Positions 1 to 10,155 of a DNA stretch of 64,000 bases are shown piece after piece. The first letter of the stretch is position 1, and the number at the start of each line of letters is the position of its first letter. The DNA is from Actinobacillus delphinicola (GTDB lineage Bacteria; Pseudomonadota; Gammaproteobacteria; Enterobacterales; Pasteurellaceae): NCBI RefSeq assembly GCF_900638385.1, contig NZ_LR134510.1, positions 1,674,001-1,738,000 of the forward strand, written 5' to 3'. The position numbers were made by a program, and so were the translations under genes. The notes under the pieces were generated by a model. The model had not been told where the DNA came from, made no database searches, and saw nothing but the letters and a program-made list of their open reading frames with translations.

Positions 1-210
1 CCCGTCTATTGGTAAATAGCTTTTAGTTGTTTCATCTGCTAAAAGTTCGGTTTCCGCCTGTTTAACACTATTTAAAATAGGCGTGTTACCGTTATTATCT
101 TTGTAAACTCCGATTCCAAGATTAATTTTGTTAGGACGTGGATCGGTTTTAAATGCTTCGGCGAGTCCTAAAATCGGATCTGCAGGTGCAGCAATAATAT
201 TTTCAAACAT
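1..210 (-). CDS. aspC: Aspartate/aromatic aminotransferase, 5' part (runs off the window)
   Basis: The reverse strand from 210 to 1 gives 70 codons open to the edge, starting [20 protein letters not shown]. This matches the N terminus of PLP-dependent aspartate aminotransferase (AspC/TyrB family), including the LGIGVYKD segment at about residues 32-39. The enzyme interconverts aspartate and 2-oxoglutarate with oxaloacetate and glutamate in the cytoplasm. The PLP lysine and the rest lie outside the window, so integrity cannot be judged. AspC rather than TyrB is chosen from the N-terminal wording, which is close to the E. coli AspC start as I recall it. Confidence 0.88.
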   Translation of the reverse strand, partial: MFENIIAAPADPILGLAEAFKTDPRPNKINLGIGVYKDNNGNTPILNSVKQAETELLADETTKSYLPIDG

Positions 211-247
211 AGGCATTCTCACTTCGTATTATTAAATAAAAGATATA

Positions 248-285
248 AAATGCGGTATTTTTCAAAAACAAAAAATACCGCATTT
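248..285. terminator. Bidirectional hairpin between aspC start and the tautomerase stop
   Basis: A perfect 15-bp inverted repeat (248-262 against 271-285) with an 8-nt loop and A/T flanks on both sides sits directly after the stop of the minus-strand tautomerase gene. It should end that transcript before aspC. Confidence 0.75.
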
Positions 286-286
286 T

Positions 287-691
<405 letters not shown>

Positions 692-806
692 TTATTATAT
701 TACGTTGAAATAACGTTCTTTTATTAAAACGGGGCATAGTGACTTTGTCAAGTTATGCGCTCTCAAATTTAATGTGATTAGATCATATCTATTTTATTTA
801 CAGAAA

Positions 807-831
807 AAATCCCATCACGAGGATGGGATTT
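807..831 (-). terminator. Terminator of the aceE-aceF-lpdA operon
   Basis: A 10-bp perfect stem (807-816 with 822-831, loop ACGAG) lies 21 nt past the lpdA stop and is followed on the minus strand by five T residues. Confidence 0.85.
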
Positions 832-852
832 GTTTATTCAATAAGCACTAGC

Positions 853-2271
853 TTATTTCTTTTTCGCTTTTGCATTTGGTAAGTCAGTTACAGAACCTTC
901 AAATACTTCTGCCGCTAAACCGATTGATTCGTAAAGAGTAGGGTGAGCGTGGATAGTTAACGCTAAATCTTCAGCATCACAACCCATTTCGATTGCTAAA
1001 CCGATTTCACCTAATAATTCACCACCGTTAGTACCCACAATAGCACCACCGATAATGCGGTGAGAATCTTTATCGAAGATAAGTTTAGTCATACCTTCTG
1101 AGCAGTCAGATGCGATTGCACGACCTGATGCAGCCCATGGGAATTTAGCCACTTCGTAGTTGATGTTTTCTGCTTTACATTCTTTTTCAGTTTTACCAAC
1201 CCATGCAACTTCTGGCTCAGTATAAGCGATAGATGGGATAGTTTTTGGATCGAAGAAGTGTTTTAATCCTGCGATAACTTCAGCAGCTACGTGACCTTCA
1301 TGAACACCTTTGTGAGCAAGCATTGGTTGACCAACGATATCACCGATAGCGAAGATGTGAGGTACGTTTGTACGCATTTGTTTATCAGTACGGATGAAAC
1401 CACGTTCATCAACGTTTACGCCTGCTTTTTCTGCAGAGATAAGTTTACCATTTGGTGTACGACCGATAGCAACAAGTACTGCGTCATAAACGCGAGTATC
1501 AACACCATTTTTGCCTTCCATAGATACATGGATACCGTCTTCTTTTGCTTCAACTGCAGTTACTTTAGTTTCTAAAAGAAGGGTAAATTTATCTTTGATT
1601 TGTTTAGTGAATAGTTGAACAACGTCTTTATCCGCAGCAGGGATAACTTGATCGAACATTTCAACTACTTCGATTTGAGAACCTAGTGCATGGTAAACAG
1701 TACCCATTTCTAAACCGATGATACCACCGCCCATGATAAGAAGTTTCTTAGGAACTTCTTTTAAGCGAAGTGCGTCTGTTGAATCCCAGATACGTGGATC
1801 TTCATGTGGAATGAATGGTAATTGGATTGGGCGTGAACCAGCAGCGATGATTGCGTTATCAAAAGTAACTTTAGTTTCGCCTTCTGGGCTAGTTACGATC
1901 ATGCTGTTTGCGCTATCAAAGTTTGCATAACCATTGATCACTTGAACTTTACGCATTTTAGCCATACCAGCTAAACCGCCAGTTAATTGACCGATTACTT
2001 TATCTTTCCAAGAACGGATTTTTTCTAAATCAGTTTTAGGTTCACCGAATACAACACCGTGAGCTGCTAAAGATTTTGCTTCATCAATAACTTTTGCTAC
2101 GTGTAATAATGCTTTAGATGGAATACAACCTACGTTTAAGCAAACACCACCTAGGGTTGAGAAACGTTCAACGATAACAGTTTCTAAACCTAAGTCAGCA
2201 CAACGGAATGCTGCTGAATAACCAGCAGGACCACCGCCGAGTACAACAACTTGAGTTTTAATTTCTTTCAT
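853..2271 (-). CDS. lpdA: Dihydrolipoyl dehydrogenase (E3)
   Basis: A 472-residue flavoprotein that reoxidises dihydrolipoamide on AceF (and normally on the 2-oxoglutarate complex) and passes electrons to NAD+. The FAD-binding GGGPAGYSAA begins at residue 12. The redox-active disulfide is Cys44/Cys49 in GGVCLNVGCIPSK. The NAD-binding motif is MGGGIIGLEMG near 180, and the catalytic HAHPT (His-Glu pair partner) is near the C terminus. Length and motifs match E. coli Lpd throughout. It is the last gene of the pyruvate dehydrogenase operon, 85 nt after aceF, and ends before a strong terminator. Confidence 0.97.
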   Translation of the reverse strand: MKEIKTQVVVLGGGPAGYSAAFRCADLGLETVIVERFSTLGGVCLNVGCIPSKALLHVAKVIDEAKSLAAHGVVFGEPKTDLEKIRSWKDKVIGQLTGGLAGMAKMRKVQVINGYANFDSANSMIVTSPEGETKVTFDNAIIAAGSRPIQLPFIPHEDPRIWDSTDALRLKEVPKKLLIMGGGIIGLEMGTVYHALGSQIEVVEMFDQVIPAADKDVVQLFTKQIKDKFTLLLETKVTAVEAKEDGIHVSMEGKNGVDTRVYDAVLVAIGRTPNGKLISAEKAGVNVDERGFIRTDKQMRTNVPHIFAIGDIVGQPMLAHKGVHEGHVAAEVIAGLKHFFDPKTIPSIAYTEPEVAWVGKTEKECKAENINYEVAKFPWAASGRAIASDCSEGMTKLIFDKDSHRIIGGAIVGTNGGELLGEIGLAIEMGCDAEDLALTIHAHPTLYESIGLAAEVFEGSVTDLPNAKAKKK

Positions 2272-2322
2272 TTTTTACCTCGAATAATTTGCGATTAAAT
2301 TTCGCCTATTTGTTGGGTAGAA

Positions 2323-2343
2323 GTGGGCAAGTGTATTGCCCAC
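2323..2343. other. Intercistronic hairpin, aceF-lpdA gap
   Basis: GTGGGCAA at 2323-2330 and TTGCCCAC at 2336-2343 form a perfect 8-bp stem in the 85-nt gap between aceF and lpdA. No T-tract follows on the minus strand, so it looks like an RNA stability or processing element rather than a terminator. Confidence 0.5.
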
Positions 2344-2356
2344 TAAATAATATTTA

Positions 2357-4246
2357 TTACATTGCTAAATGACGTAAGTCAGCAAGAACTTGGCTTAAGA
2401 ATGTGATGAAACGCGCACCATCAGCACCATCGATCACACGGTGATCGTATGATAATGATAATGGAAGCATTAAGCGTGGTTCAAATTCTTTACCGTTCCA
2501 TACTGGTTCCATATCTGATTTAGATACACCTAAGATAGCAACTTCTGGTGCATTCACGATTGGAGTGAAGTGAGTACCACCGATACCACCAAGGCTAGAA
2601 ATAGTGAAGCATCCGCCTTGCATGTCGCTACCAGTTAATTTACCTTGACGTGCTTTTTGTGAAACTTCCATTAATTCACGAGAAAGTTCAAGAACGCCTT
2701 TTTTGTTTACATCTTTAAATACAGGAACAACTAAGCCGTTTGGTGTATCAACAGCAACACCGATATTTACATATTTTTTCAAGATAACGCTTTCGCCATC
2801 TTCGCTTAATGAGCTGTTGAATAATGGGAATTGTTCAAGTGCTTTTGCCGCTGCTTTCATGATGAAAACAAGTGGAGTAATTTTAACGTCTTGTTTAGTT
2901 TTCGCTAAGAATGCATTGCGTTCTTTACGGAAAGCTTCAAGACCAGTGATGTCTGCTTTATCCCATTGAGTAACGTGTGGAATCATTACCCAGTTACGGT
3001 GTAAGTTTGCACCAGAGATTTTTTTGATGCGAGATAATGGTTGAACTTCAGTTTCACCGAATTTGTTGAAGTTAACTTTTGGCCATGGTAATAAACCTAA
3101 GCCAGCACCGTCTGCTTTACCGCTTGCGACTGCACCACTTTCAACTGCTTTAACCGCTGCTTTAACGTAAGCTTGAACGTCTTCTTTCATGATACGACCT
3201 TTACGACCAGTACCTTTAACTTTGTCTAAGTTAACGCCAAATTCACGAGCTAAACGACGAACAACAGGAGTTGCGTGTGCGAAAGATTTTGCAGATTCAA
3301 CTTCAGATGCGCTTGCTGCCGCTGCTGGTTGAGCTGCTGGAGCAGGTGCTGCCGCTGGAGCTGGAGCCGCTGCTGCAGGTTGTGCTGCTGGAGCAGGTGC
3401 CGCAACTGGTGCGCTTCCCGCAACTTCAAAACGCATGATTAAAGAACCAGTAGAAACTTTGTCGCCTACTTTGATTAGGATTTCTTTAACAGTACCTGCG
3501 AATGGTGCTGGCACTTCCATAGATGCTTTATCACCTTCAACAGTGATTAAAGATTGTTCTTCAGAAACAGTGTCACCTACTTTAACCATGATTTCAGTTA
3601 CGTTAACTTCATCACCGCCGATATCTGGAACGTTTACATCTTTAATTGCAGAAGTTGCTGCCGCTGCTGGTGCAGTTGCTTGTGCTGCTGGAGCAGGTGC
3701 TGCATCAGTTGCGCTTCCTGCAACTTCAAAACGCATGATTAAAGAACCAGTAGAAACTTTGTCGCCTACTTTGATTAAGATTTCTTTAACGGTACCTGCG
3801 ATTGGTGCTGGAACTTCCATAGATGCTTTATCACCTTCAACAGTGATTAAAGATTGTTCTTCAGAAATAGTGTCGCCAACTTTAACCATGATTTCAGTTA
3901 CGTTAACTTCGTCACCGCCGATGTCTGGAACGCAAACATCAACCACTTTTGATGCTGCAGGTGCTGCTGCTGGAGCAGGAGCTGCTTGAGCTGGTGCTGG
4001 AGCCGCTGCTGCGTCTGCACCTTCAAGAATTAACATTGGAGTACCAGTTGTAACTTTGTCGCCCACTTTTACGAGAACTTCTTTTACAACGCCTGCTTCT
4101 GGTGCAGGAACTTCCATAGATGCTTTGTCGCCTTCTACATTGATAACAGATTGGTCAACTGCGATTTTGTCGCCTGGTTTTACCATTACTTCCGTTACTG
4201 TTACTTCGTCACTACCAATATCAGGAATATCGATTTGTTTTGTCAT
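2357..4246 (-). CDS. aceF: Pyruvate dehydrogenase E2, dihydrolipoamide acetyltransferase
   Basis: A 629-residue E2 core subunit that takes the acetyl group from E1 on lipoyl-lysine and transfers it to CoA. Three lipoyl domains occur at roughly residues 2-78, 105-180 and 205-280, each with the lipoylation motif EGDKASMEV (first acceptor Lys41). They are joined by Ala/Pro-rich flexible linkers. The peripheral subunit-binding domain is about 327-362, and the catalytic domain has SYDHRVIDG with His602 and Asp606 at the end. Length equals the three-lipoyl E. coli type. An overlapping open frame on the plus strand is only a shadow of the Ala/Pro linkers. It lies between aceE and lpdA with hairpins in both gaps. 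Confidence 0.97.
   Translation of the reverse strand: MTKQIDIPDIGSDEVTVTEVMVKPGDKIAVDQSVINVEGDKASMEVPAPEAGVVKEVLVKVGDKVTTGTPMLILEGADAAAAPAPAQAAPAPAAAPAASKVVDVCVPDIGGDEVNVTEIMVKVGDTISEEQSLITVEGDKASMEVPAPIAGTVKEILIKVGDKVSTGSLIMRFEVAGSATDAAPAPAAQATAPAAAATSAIKDVNVPDIGGDEVNVTEIMVKVGDTVSEEQSLITVEGDKASMEVPAPFAGTVKEILIKVGDKVSTGSLIMRFEVAGSAPVAAPAPAAQPAAAAPAPAAAPAPAAQPAAAASASEVESAKSFAHATPVVRRLAREFGVNLDKVKGTGRKGRIMKEDVQAYVKAAVKAVESGAVASGKADGAGLGLLPWPKVNFNKFGETEVQPLSRIKKISGANLHRNWVMIPHVTQWDKADITGLEAFRKERNAFLAKTKQDVKITPLVFIMKAAAKALEQFPLFNSSLSEDGESVILKKYVNIGVAVDTPNGLVVPVFKDVNKKGVLELSRELMEVSQKARQGKLTGSDMQGGCFTISSLGGIGGTHFTPIVNAPEVAILGVSKSDMEPVWNGKEFEPRLMLPLSLSYDHRVIDGADGARFITFLSQVLADLRHLAM
3421..3940 (-). 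repeat. Near-identical direct repeats encoding lipoyl domains 2 and 3
   Basis: Positions 3421-3640 and 3721-3940 are the same sequence with about a dozen differences over 220 nt, spaced exactly 300 nt apart. The first lipoyl domain is clearly more diverged. This points to recent internal duplication or gene conversion inside aceF. Confidence 0.85.
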
Positions 4247-4265
4247 TTTTATTTTCCTTGTTAGT

Positions 4266-4320
4266 AGGTGAGCATAAAAATGCTCACCTTTGGGTTAAAA
4301 GAGGTTACGTGAATAACCCA
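4266..4320. other. Tandem intercistronic hairpins, aceE-aceF gap
   Basis: AGGTGAGCAT (4266-4275) pairs perfectly with ATGCTCACCT (4280-4289). A second stem, TGGGTTA with TAACCCA (4291-4297 and 4314-4320), follows directly. They fill most of the 79-nt gap between aceE and aceF; no T-tract is present. Confidence 0.6.
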
Positions 4321-4325
4321 ACTAC

Positions 4326-6995
4326 TTATGCGTAAAGTGGGTTAATGCGGTCTGCATCGATACCATATTTAGCAATTGCATCTGCGATAACTTGTTTTTC
4401 AACTTTACCTTCTTTAGCAAGTGCAGAAAGTGCAGCAATTACAACATGGTGAGCGTTCACTTCGAAGTGTTCACGTAAGTTTTCACGGCTGTCAGAACGA
4501 CCGAAACCGTCAGTACCTAATACAGTGTAGTTTGTAGTTGGTACGAATGCACGGATTTGTTCTGGGAATAGTTTCACGTAGTCAGTTGCAACGATAGCTG
4601 GAGCATCGTTCATTACTTGAGTTACGTATGGAACACGTGGAGTTTCTGTTGGGTGTAACATGTTCCAACGAACAGTTGTTTCACCTTCACGTGCTGCTTC
4701 AGTAAATGAAGTTGCACTATAAACATCAGAGCTAATACCGTAGTCTTTAGCCAATAATTGAGCAGCTTCACGAACGTGACGTAAGATAGAACCAGAACCA
4801 AGTAATTGAACTTTACCTTTTTCTTTACCTTCTGATTTAACAGTTTCAAATTTGTAAAGACCTTTACGAATACCTTCTTCAGCACCTGCTGGCATTGCTG
4901 GTTGATCGTAAGTTTCGTTTAAGGTTGTGATGTAGTAGTAAACATTTTCTTGTTCTGGACCATACATACGGCGGATACCGTCTTGGATGATTACTGGAAC
5001 TTCAAATGCGAATGCTGGATCGTAAGATACACAGTTAGGGATGATAGAAGATTGAATATGGCTGTGACCATCTTCGTGTTGTAAACCTTCACCATTTAAT
5101 GTTGTACGACCAGAAGTACCACCGATCATGAAACCACGTGCTAATTGGTCACCTGCTAACCACATTAAGTCACCAACACGTTGGAAACCGAACATAGAGT
5201 AGTAAACGAAGAATGGAATCATTGGAACATCATTTACAGAGTAAGATGTTGCTGCTGCGATCCAAGATGCTGTTGCACCTTGTTCATTGATACCTTCTTG
5301 TAGAACTTGACCATCAGTTGCTTCACGGTAGTAAGCTACTTGATCACGGTCTTGTGGAACGTAAGTTTGACCGTTCGGGTTGTAGATACCGATTTGACGG
5401 AATAAACCTTCCATACCGAATGTACGAGCTTCATCCGCTACGATTGGAACGATATGTTGTCCAAGACCTTGTTTTTTCAATAGAATATTTAAAGTACGAA
5501 CGAACGCCATAGTAGTAGAAATTGGGCGAGCTTGTGCTTCAAATAATTGAGAGAATTCTTCTAACGCAGGAACGTCTAATTGTTGTGTAAAGCGTGGTAA
5601 ACGGCTTGGTACATAACCTTTTAATTCGTTACGACGTGCGTGTAAGTATTTGTATTCTTCAGAATCTTCTTGGAAAGTGATGTATGGAAGTTTTTCAACT
5701 TCTTCATCAGTTAAGTTAATGTTGAAGAAATCACGGATGTGTTTAACGCTGTCCATGTTAAGTTTTTTAACTTGGTGAGCAATGTTACGACCTTCAGCCG
5801 CAGCACCCATACCGTAACCTTTAACAGTGTGCATAAGGATAACACATGGTTGACCTTTAACTTCTTTCGCTGCTTTATATGCTGCGAATACTTTAAGTGG
5901 ATCGTGACCACCACGAGTTAAAGTAGAAAGTTCTTCATCAGTCATGTCTGCAACTAATGCAGCAGTTTCTGGGTAACGACCGAAGAAGTGTTCACGCATG
6001 TATGCAGGATCTTTAGAAGAAATAGTTTGGTAGTCACCATCTACAACTTCCATCATAAGTTGCATTAATTTACCGCTTGTATCTTTCGCGAATAATGCAT
6101 CCCATTTGCTGCTCCAAAGAACTTTGATAACTTTCCAGCCAGCGCCAGTGAAGTTAGCTTCAAGTTCTTGAACGATTTTGCTGTTACCAGTAACAGGACC
6201 GTCAAGACGTTGTAAGTTACAGTTGATAACAAATACTAAGTTATCAAGTTTTTCACGTGCAGCGAATGCTAAAGCACCACGTGATTCTACTTCGTCCATT
6301 TCACCGTCACCTAAGTAAGCGTAAACGGTTTGTTCGCTAGTATCTTTTAAGTTACGGTTATGTAAGTATTTTAAGAAACGAGCTTGGTAGATTGCGTTCA
6401 ATGGTCCAAGACCCATAGAAACGGTAGAGAATTGCCAGAAATCAGGCATTAATTTAGGGTGTGGGTAAGAAGAAAGACCTTTACCGTGAACTTCTTGACG
6501 GAAGTTATCCATTTGTTCTTGAGTTAAGCGACCTTCAACGAATGCACGTGCGTACATACCCGGTGCACTGTGACCTTGGAAGTAAACTAAGTCACCGCCA
6601 TCTTTTTCGTTACGTGCACGGAAAATGTGGTTGTAAGCAACTTCATAAAGTGTTGCTTCAGATTGATAAGTTGCGATATGACCACCGAGTTCTAAATCTT
6701 TTTTAGATGCACGAAGAACCATCATCACCGCATTCCAACGAATCGCAGCACGGATACGTTTTTCTAAATCTAAGTTACCTGGATATTGTGGTTGTTCTGA
6801 AACAGGAATGGTATTGATGTAGTCTGTAGTAAGACCAGAAGGTAGAGAAACAGCTTGTGTGCGGGCGTGTTGCATGAGTTGTTCGATGATGTATTGGGCT
6901 CTTTCTGTACCTTCCTCACGAATAACTGAGTCAATAGCTAATAACCAATCTTGAGTTTCGACTGGATCTACGTCATTTCTTAATGTATCTGACAT
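4326..6995 (-). CDS. aceE: Pyruvate dehydrogenase E1 component, homodimeric
   Basis: An 889-residue ThDP enzyme that decarboxylates pyruvate and acetylates the lipoyl groups of AceF. The ThDP/Mg motif starts with GDGEMDE at residues 229-235 and continues to the N-C-N segment about 28 residues later. The protein is collinear with E. coli AceE (887 aa). It is the first gene of aceE-aceF-lpdA. The start at 6995 has AAAGGAAAAG just upstream. No pdhR regulator gene lies beside the operon in the 300-nt divergent region shared with dapE. Confidence 0.98.
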   Translation of the reverse strand: MSDTLRNDVDPVETQDWLLAIDSVIREEGTERAQYIIEQLMQHARTQAVSLPSGLTTDYINTIPVSEQPQYPGNLDLEKRIRAAIRWNAVMMVLRASKKDLELGGHIATYQSEATLYEVAYNHIFRARNEKDGGDLVYFQGHSAPGMYARAFVEGRLTQEQMDNFRQEVHGKGLSSYPHPKLMPDFWQFSTVSMGLGPLNAIYQARFLKYLHNRNLKDTSEQTVYAYLGDGEMDEVESRGALAFAAREKLDNLVFVINCNLQRLDGPVTGNSKIVQELEANFTGAGWKVIKVLWSSKWDALFAKDTSGKLMQLMMEVVDGDYQTISSKDPAYMREHFFGRYPETAALVADMTDEELSTLTRGGHDPLKVFAAYKAAKEVKGQPCVILMHTVKGYGMGAAAEGRNIAHQVKKLNMDSVKHIRDFFNINLTDEEVEKLPYITFQEDSEEYKYLHARRNELKGYVPSRLPRFTQQLDVPALEEFSQLFEAQARPISTTMAFVRTLNILLKKQGLGQHIVPIVADEARTFGMEGLFRQIGIYNPNGQTYVPQDRDQVAYYREATDGQVLQEGINEQGATASWIAAATSYSVNDVPMIPFFVYYSMFGFQRVGDLMWLAGDQLARGFMIGGTSGRTTLNGEGLQHEDGHSHIQSSIIPNCVSYDPAFAFEVPVIIQDGIRRMYGPEQENVYYYITTLNETYDQPAMPAGAEEGIRKGLYKFETVKSEGKEKGKVQLLGSGSILRHVREAAQLLAKDYGISSDVYSATSFTEAAREGETTVRWNMLHPTETPRVPYVTQVMNDAPAIVATDYVKLFPEQIRAFVPTTNYTVLGTDGFGRSDSRENLREHFEVNAHHVVIAALSALAKEGKVEKQVIADAIAKYGIDADRINPLYA

Positions 6996-7323
6996 AGTCT
7001 TTTCCTTTTTTGTTAAAAAGTTAATGATATGTTTAATTAAAAAATTAAACGGTGGAGTAAACTGAATAATTATTGTACAAATTAACGTAAAAACTTAGCA
7101 AATGTAAATATAAAGTTAATTTTAAGTACTCGGTCTGCTATTCTAGTACGAAAACTTAGAAAGTGCGACACCTTTTGTAAGTAATGATAGAAAAATACAA
7201 TGTTAATTATGTTACATTCGAATAAAAAACACGCAAAATGTTTGTAACTTGATAAAATTCTATGTCATAAATTGATTTAGAACAGATAAAATTACCTTAT
7301 GCCTAAATAATAAGGAACAAAAA
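6996..7323. other. Divergent intergenic region aceE / dapE
   Basis: This 328-nt AT-rich stretch must hold the promoters of the pdh operon (leftward) and of dapE (rightward). I see ribosome binding sites at both ends, but no convincing -35/-10 pair, operator palindrome or small open frame. Confidence 0.5.
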
Positions 7324-8469
7324 ATGCAAAAGAATGAACTAGGTTCGACAATTGATCTTGCACAAAATTTGATAAAACGACCAAGTATTAGCCCAAATGA
7401 TGCGGGTTGCCAAGAAATCTTAAAAACACGCTTATGTAAAAAAGGATTTCAGATAACTGATTTACATTTTGATGATACGCATAATTTATGGGCAACGCAT
7501 GGGCATGGCGAACCAGTTTTTGTTTTTGCAGGGCATACGGATGTCGTACCTGTTGGCGATGAGAGTCAATGGCACACGCCCCCGTTTTCGGGAGAAATTA
7601 TTGGCGATCGTTTATTTGGGCGTGGTGCAGCGGATATGAAAGGCTCACTTGCCGCCATGATTGTTGCTGCTGAAAATTTTGTAACAGCCCATCCAAATCA
7701 TAACGGAACCGTTGCTTTTCTAATTACTTCAGATGAAGAAGATAGTGGTAAGAATGGGACAAAACGAGTGGTGGAGTGGCTTATCGAAAATCAACAGCCT
7801 GTCACTTATTGTTTAGTTGGCGAACCGAGCAGCACAGAAAAACTCGGTGATGTTGTAAAAAATGGACGACGTGGTTCTTTAATTGGTTATTTACGGATTT
7901 TTGGTATTCAAGGGCATGTTGCTTATCCGCATTTAGCGGAGAACCCAATTCATCGTGTGCTTCCTTTCTTGACGCAACTTGTAAATTATGAATGGGATCA
8001 AGGTAATGAATTTTTTCCAAAAACGAGTTTGCAAATCACTAACATTCATGCAGGGCAGGGGAGTACAAATGTCATTCCGCCTTATGTAGATATTCAATTT
8101 AATTTACGTTACAGTTCTGAATTGAATCACGAAATAATTGAAAATATCGTTGAAACTTTATTAAAAGAAAATGCATTAAAATATGAAATAAAATGGCATT
8201 TATCAGGGAAACCTTTCTTTACTGCACCAGGGCGTTTTACAAATGCTGTAAAAAATGCTGTAAAAAATGTGACACAGGTTGAAAGTGAATTAAATACCAC
8301 TGGCGGAACCTCGGACGGACGGTTTATCGCACAAACAGGCGCTGAGGTGGTTGAATTAGGTCCGATTAATGCCCTTATTCATAAAGTGAATGAGTGGACA
8401 AGTTGTGAGGATCTCATTAAATTGGAAAAAATCTATCAAATGATTTTAGAAGATTTGCTATCTAAGTGA
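7324..8469 (+). CDS. dapE: Succinyl-diaminopimelate desuccinylase
   Basis: A 381-residue M20-family dizinc hydrolase that removes succinate from N-succinyl-LL-diaminopimelate in the lysine/peptidoglycan pathway; the partner enzyme DapD is also in this window. Metal and catalytic residues are in place: His71 (GHTDVVP), Asp104 (AADMKG), Glu138/Glu139 (SDEED), Glu167 (GEPS), and a C-terminal His in ALIHKVNE. These sit at a constant offset of about four residues from the H. influenzae enzyme numbering I recall. AAGGAACAAAA precedes the start. The M15 peptidase gene follows after 4 nt. Confidence 0.95.
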   Translation: MQKNELGSTIDLAQNLIKRPSISPNDAGCQEILKTRLCKKGFQITDLHFDDTHNLWATHGHGEPVFVFAGHTDVVPVGDESQWHTPPFSGEIIGDRLFGRGAADMKGSLAAMIVAAENFVTAHPNHNGTVAFLITSDEEDSGKNGTKRVVEWLIENQQPVTYCLVGEPSSTEKLGDVVKNGRRGSLIGYLRIFGIQGHVAYPHLAENPIHRVLPFLTQLVNYEWDQGNEFFPKTSLQITNIHAGQGSTNVIPPYVDIQFNLRYSSELNHEIIENIVETLLKENALKYEIKWHLSGKPFFTAPGRFTNAVKNAVKNVTQVESELNTTGGTSDGRFIAQTGAEVVELGPINALIHKVNEWTSCEDLIKLEKIYQMILEDLLSK

Positions 8470-8473
8470 GGTT

Positions 8474-9154
8474 ATGATGCAAAAAAATCATGCTATTTTA
8501 ACGGGAAAAACACGCTCACATTTAATGCCATTAGAAAAAGAGGGGCATTATTTACAACCTGAGGTAGCAGATGCATTTAAAAAATTGCAGCAAGCAGCAA
8601 AGAAAGCGGGCTTTAATTTACAACCAGCAAGCAGTTTTCGTGATTTTGAACGCCAAAAGGTGATTTGGAATGCAAAATTTACTGGACAACGTAAGGTTCA
8701 TGATGATACAAGTACGCCCGTTAATCTCAATGTGTTAAATGACTGGCAGAAATGCCAAGCGATTTTGCGTTGGTCAGCCTTACCAGGATTGAGTCGCCAT
8801 CATTGGGGAACGGAAATAGATATTTATGATCCCGAATTATTACCACAAGACAAAACATTACAATTAGAACCCTGGGAATACGAAAAAGGTGGGTATTTTT
8901 ATCCATTAACAGAATGGTTAAAAGAACACGCCCCAAAATTCGGATTTTCTTTTTGTTTTCTTGATCTACCTGAGCAATATTTATTTGGGCGTGAACCGTG
9001 GCACTTAACTTATTTTCCATTATCCCAAAAACTTGCTCAGCAAATGAATAAACAAGTATTATTAGATGCATGGGACAATGATGAGCTAGCGGGTAAAGAA
9101 ACGCTAGTCACTCATTTAGATGAAATTTTTACTCACTACTTTATTAAAGGATAA
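8474..9154 (+). CDS. M15-family peptidase (VanY-like D-Ala-D-Ala carboxypeptidase)
   Basis: A 226-residue protein with the zinc-binding signature of VanY/M15 peptidases: SRHHWGTEID (His109, Asp116) and EPWHLTY (Glu174, His177), plus the SSFRDFERQ segment typical of the family. Members trim the terminal D-Ala from peptidoglycan peptides. No clear signal peptide or membrane anchor is seen, so export or cytosolic recycling cannot be decided. It follows dapE by 4 nt with its own GTGAGG ribosome site, and two consecutive ATGs are possible starts. Placement beside dapE links it to cell-wall precursor metabolism. Confidence 0.85.
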   Translation: MMQKNHAILTGKTRSHLMPLEKEGHYLQPEVADAFKKLQQAAKKAGFNLQPASSFRDFERQKVIWNAKFTGQRKVHDDTSTPVNLNVLNDWQKCQAILRWSALPGLSRHHWGTEIDIYDPELLPQDKTLQLEPWEYEKGGYFYPLTEWLKEHAPKFGFSFCFLDLPEQYLFGREPWHLTYFPLSQKLAQQMNKQVLLDAWDNDELAGKETLVTHLDEIFTHYFIKG

Positions 9155-9163
9155 AAACAAAAA

Positions 9164-9712
9164 ATGAAGAAAAAGTTATTATTAAGTACTGCACTTTTTT
9201 TTGCGGGCTTAGTACAAGCAAATAACATTCACCTTAACCAGCCTTTACCCGCAGTAACAGTAACTGATTCTGGGGAAGTAACATTACAAGATGGCAAAAT
9301 CGGTCATAAACCATGGTATAGCCAAGAATTAAAAGGTAAAGTGCGAGTATTACAACACATTGCTGGACGTGTAAGCGCACAAAAAATGAATAACGATTTA
9401 ATGGTTCTTTTAGGAAAAGAAAAATTGAATCCTAAAAATTATCAAACAACAACAATTATCAATGGTGATGATGAAATGTTTGGTACTGGATTTTTAATTG
9501 AACGTGCTGTAAATAATGGTAAAAAAGATCATCCAGGTACGCAAGTTGTGATGGATAACAAAGGTGTTGTGAAAAAAGCATGGGATCTAAAACCAGAAGA
9601 TAGTTTGATTGTTGTATTGGATAAAGCTGGAAAAGTGCGCTTCGTAAATGAAGGTAAACTCACCCAAGCACAGATCAAGGAAGTTCTTGATTTAACACAA
9701 AAATTACAATAA
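9164..9712 (+). CDS. YtfJ family periplasmic protein
   Basis: A 182-residue protein with a clear signal peptide (MKKK, hydrophobic stretch, likely cleavage after the VQA at residues 17-19) and the body of the YtfJ/HI0045 family, which has a thioredoxin-like fold but no CxxC here. Function is unknown. It starts 9 nt after the M15 peptidase stop, so dapE, the peptidase and this gene likely share a transcript that ends at the hairpin at 9739. Confidence 0.85.
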   Translation: MKKKLLLSTALFFAGLVQANNIHLNQPLPAVTVTDSGEVTLQDGKIGHKPWYSQELKGKVRVLQHIAGRVSAQKMNNDLMVLLGKEKLNPKNYQTTTIINGDDEMFGTGFLIERAVNNGKKDHPGTQVVMDNKGVVKKAWDLKPEDSLIVVLDKAGKVRFVNEGKLTQAQIKEVLDLTQKLQ

Positions 9713-9738
9713 GTAGCATTTATAGCAAAAACGAATAT

Positions 9739-9783
9739 AAATTTGCCTGTTTTTTTTAATTAAAAACAGGCAAATTTTTTTTA
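9739..9783 (+). terminator. Strong terminator after the dapE operon
   Basis: A 15-bp inverted repeat (AATTTGCCTGTTTTT against AAAAACAGGCAAATT) is followed by eight T residues. Confidence 0.9.
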
Positions 9784-10155
9784 ACATTTTAAAATAATTT
9801 TGTTAAACTCCGCGACCCGTTATTACAATTTAGCGAAAAAACATAAGATAGTAGAAAAAGTATTTAAACCCCTAATTTTTATATGACTTTTTGAGTAATT
9901 TGCTGGCTGAGTTTATGAAAAAAGGGCAGATGTTAGGTGAGATAATAACAAATGGACAAAATTACCTAACCTTATAATTTTTAAAATAATTTTCTATTTA
10001 TTTTTTTGAGATTGCCATAATTATCAGCAAAGGCGTTATTTTTATGTGATTATAATCACATTTTTAACATTTGCATTACACTAAACTTACAAAATGGATT
10101 ACAATCTCGCCCAGATTAGTTTTTTATTTATCTTTAACTATTAAATGGAGCTTAT
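9784..10155 (+). promoter_or_regulatory. lctP upstream region
   Basis: About 370 nt without a gene. It carries the CRP-type palindrome at 10045-10060 and, downstream of it, a plausible promoter TTACAC (10076-10081), 18-nt spacer, TACAAT (10100-10105). This would put the palindrome centre near -60, a class I activator position. The ribosome site GGAG lies just before the lctP ATG. Nothing else recognisable was seen in the first 250 nt. Confidence 0.5.
10045..10060. promoter_or_regulatory. CRP-type binding site
   Basis: TGTGATTATAATCACA is a perfect palindrome with the TGTGA-N6-TCACA spacing of the canonical CRP operator. It lies about 100 nt upstream of the lactate permease gene, where catabolite control is expected. 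Confidence 0.8.

Noticed and set aside
3435-3989. 184-codon plus-strand open frame opposite aceF
   Set aside because: It mirrors the repeated lipoyl domains and Ala/Pro linkers of aceF; no ribosome site and no family resemblance.
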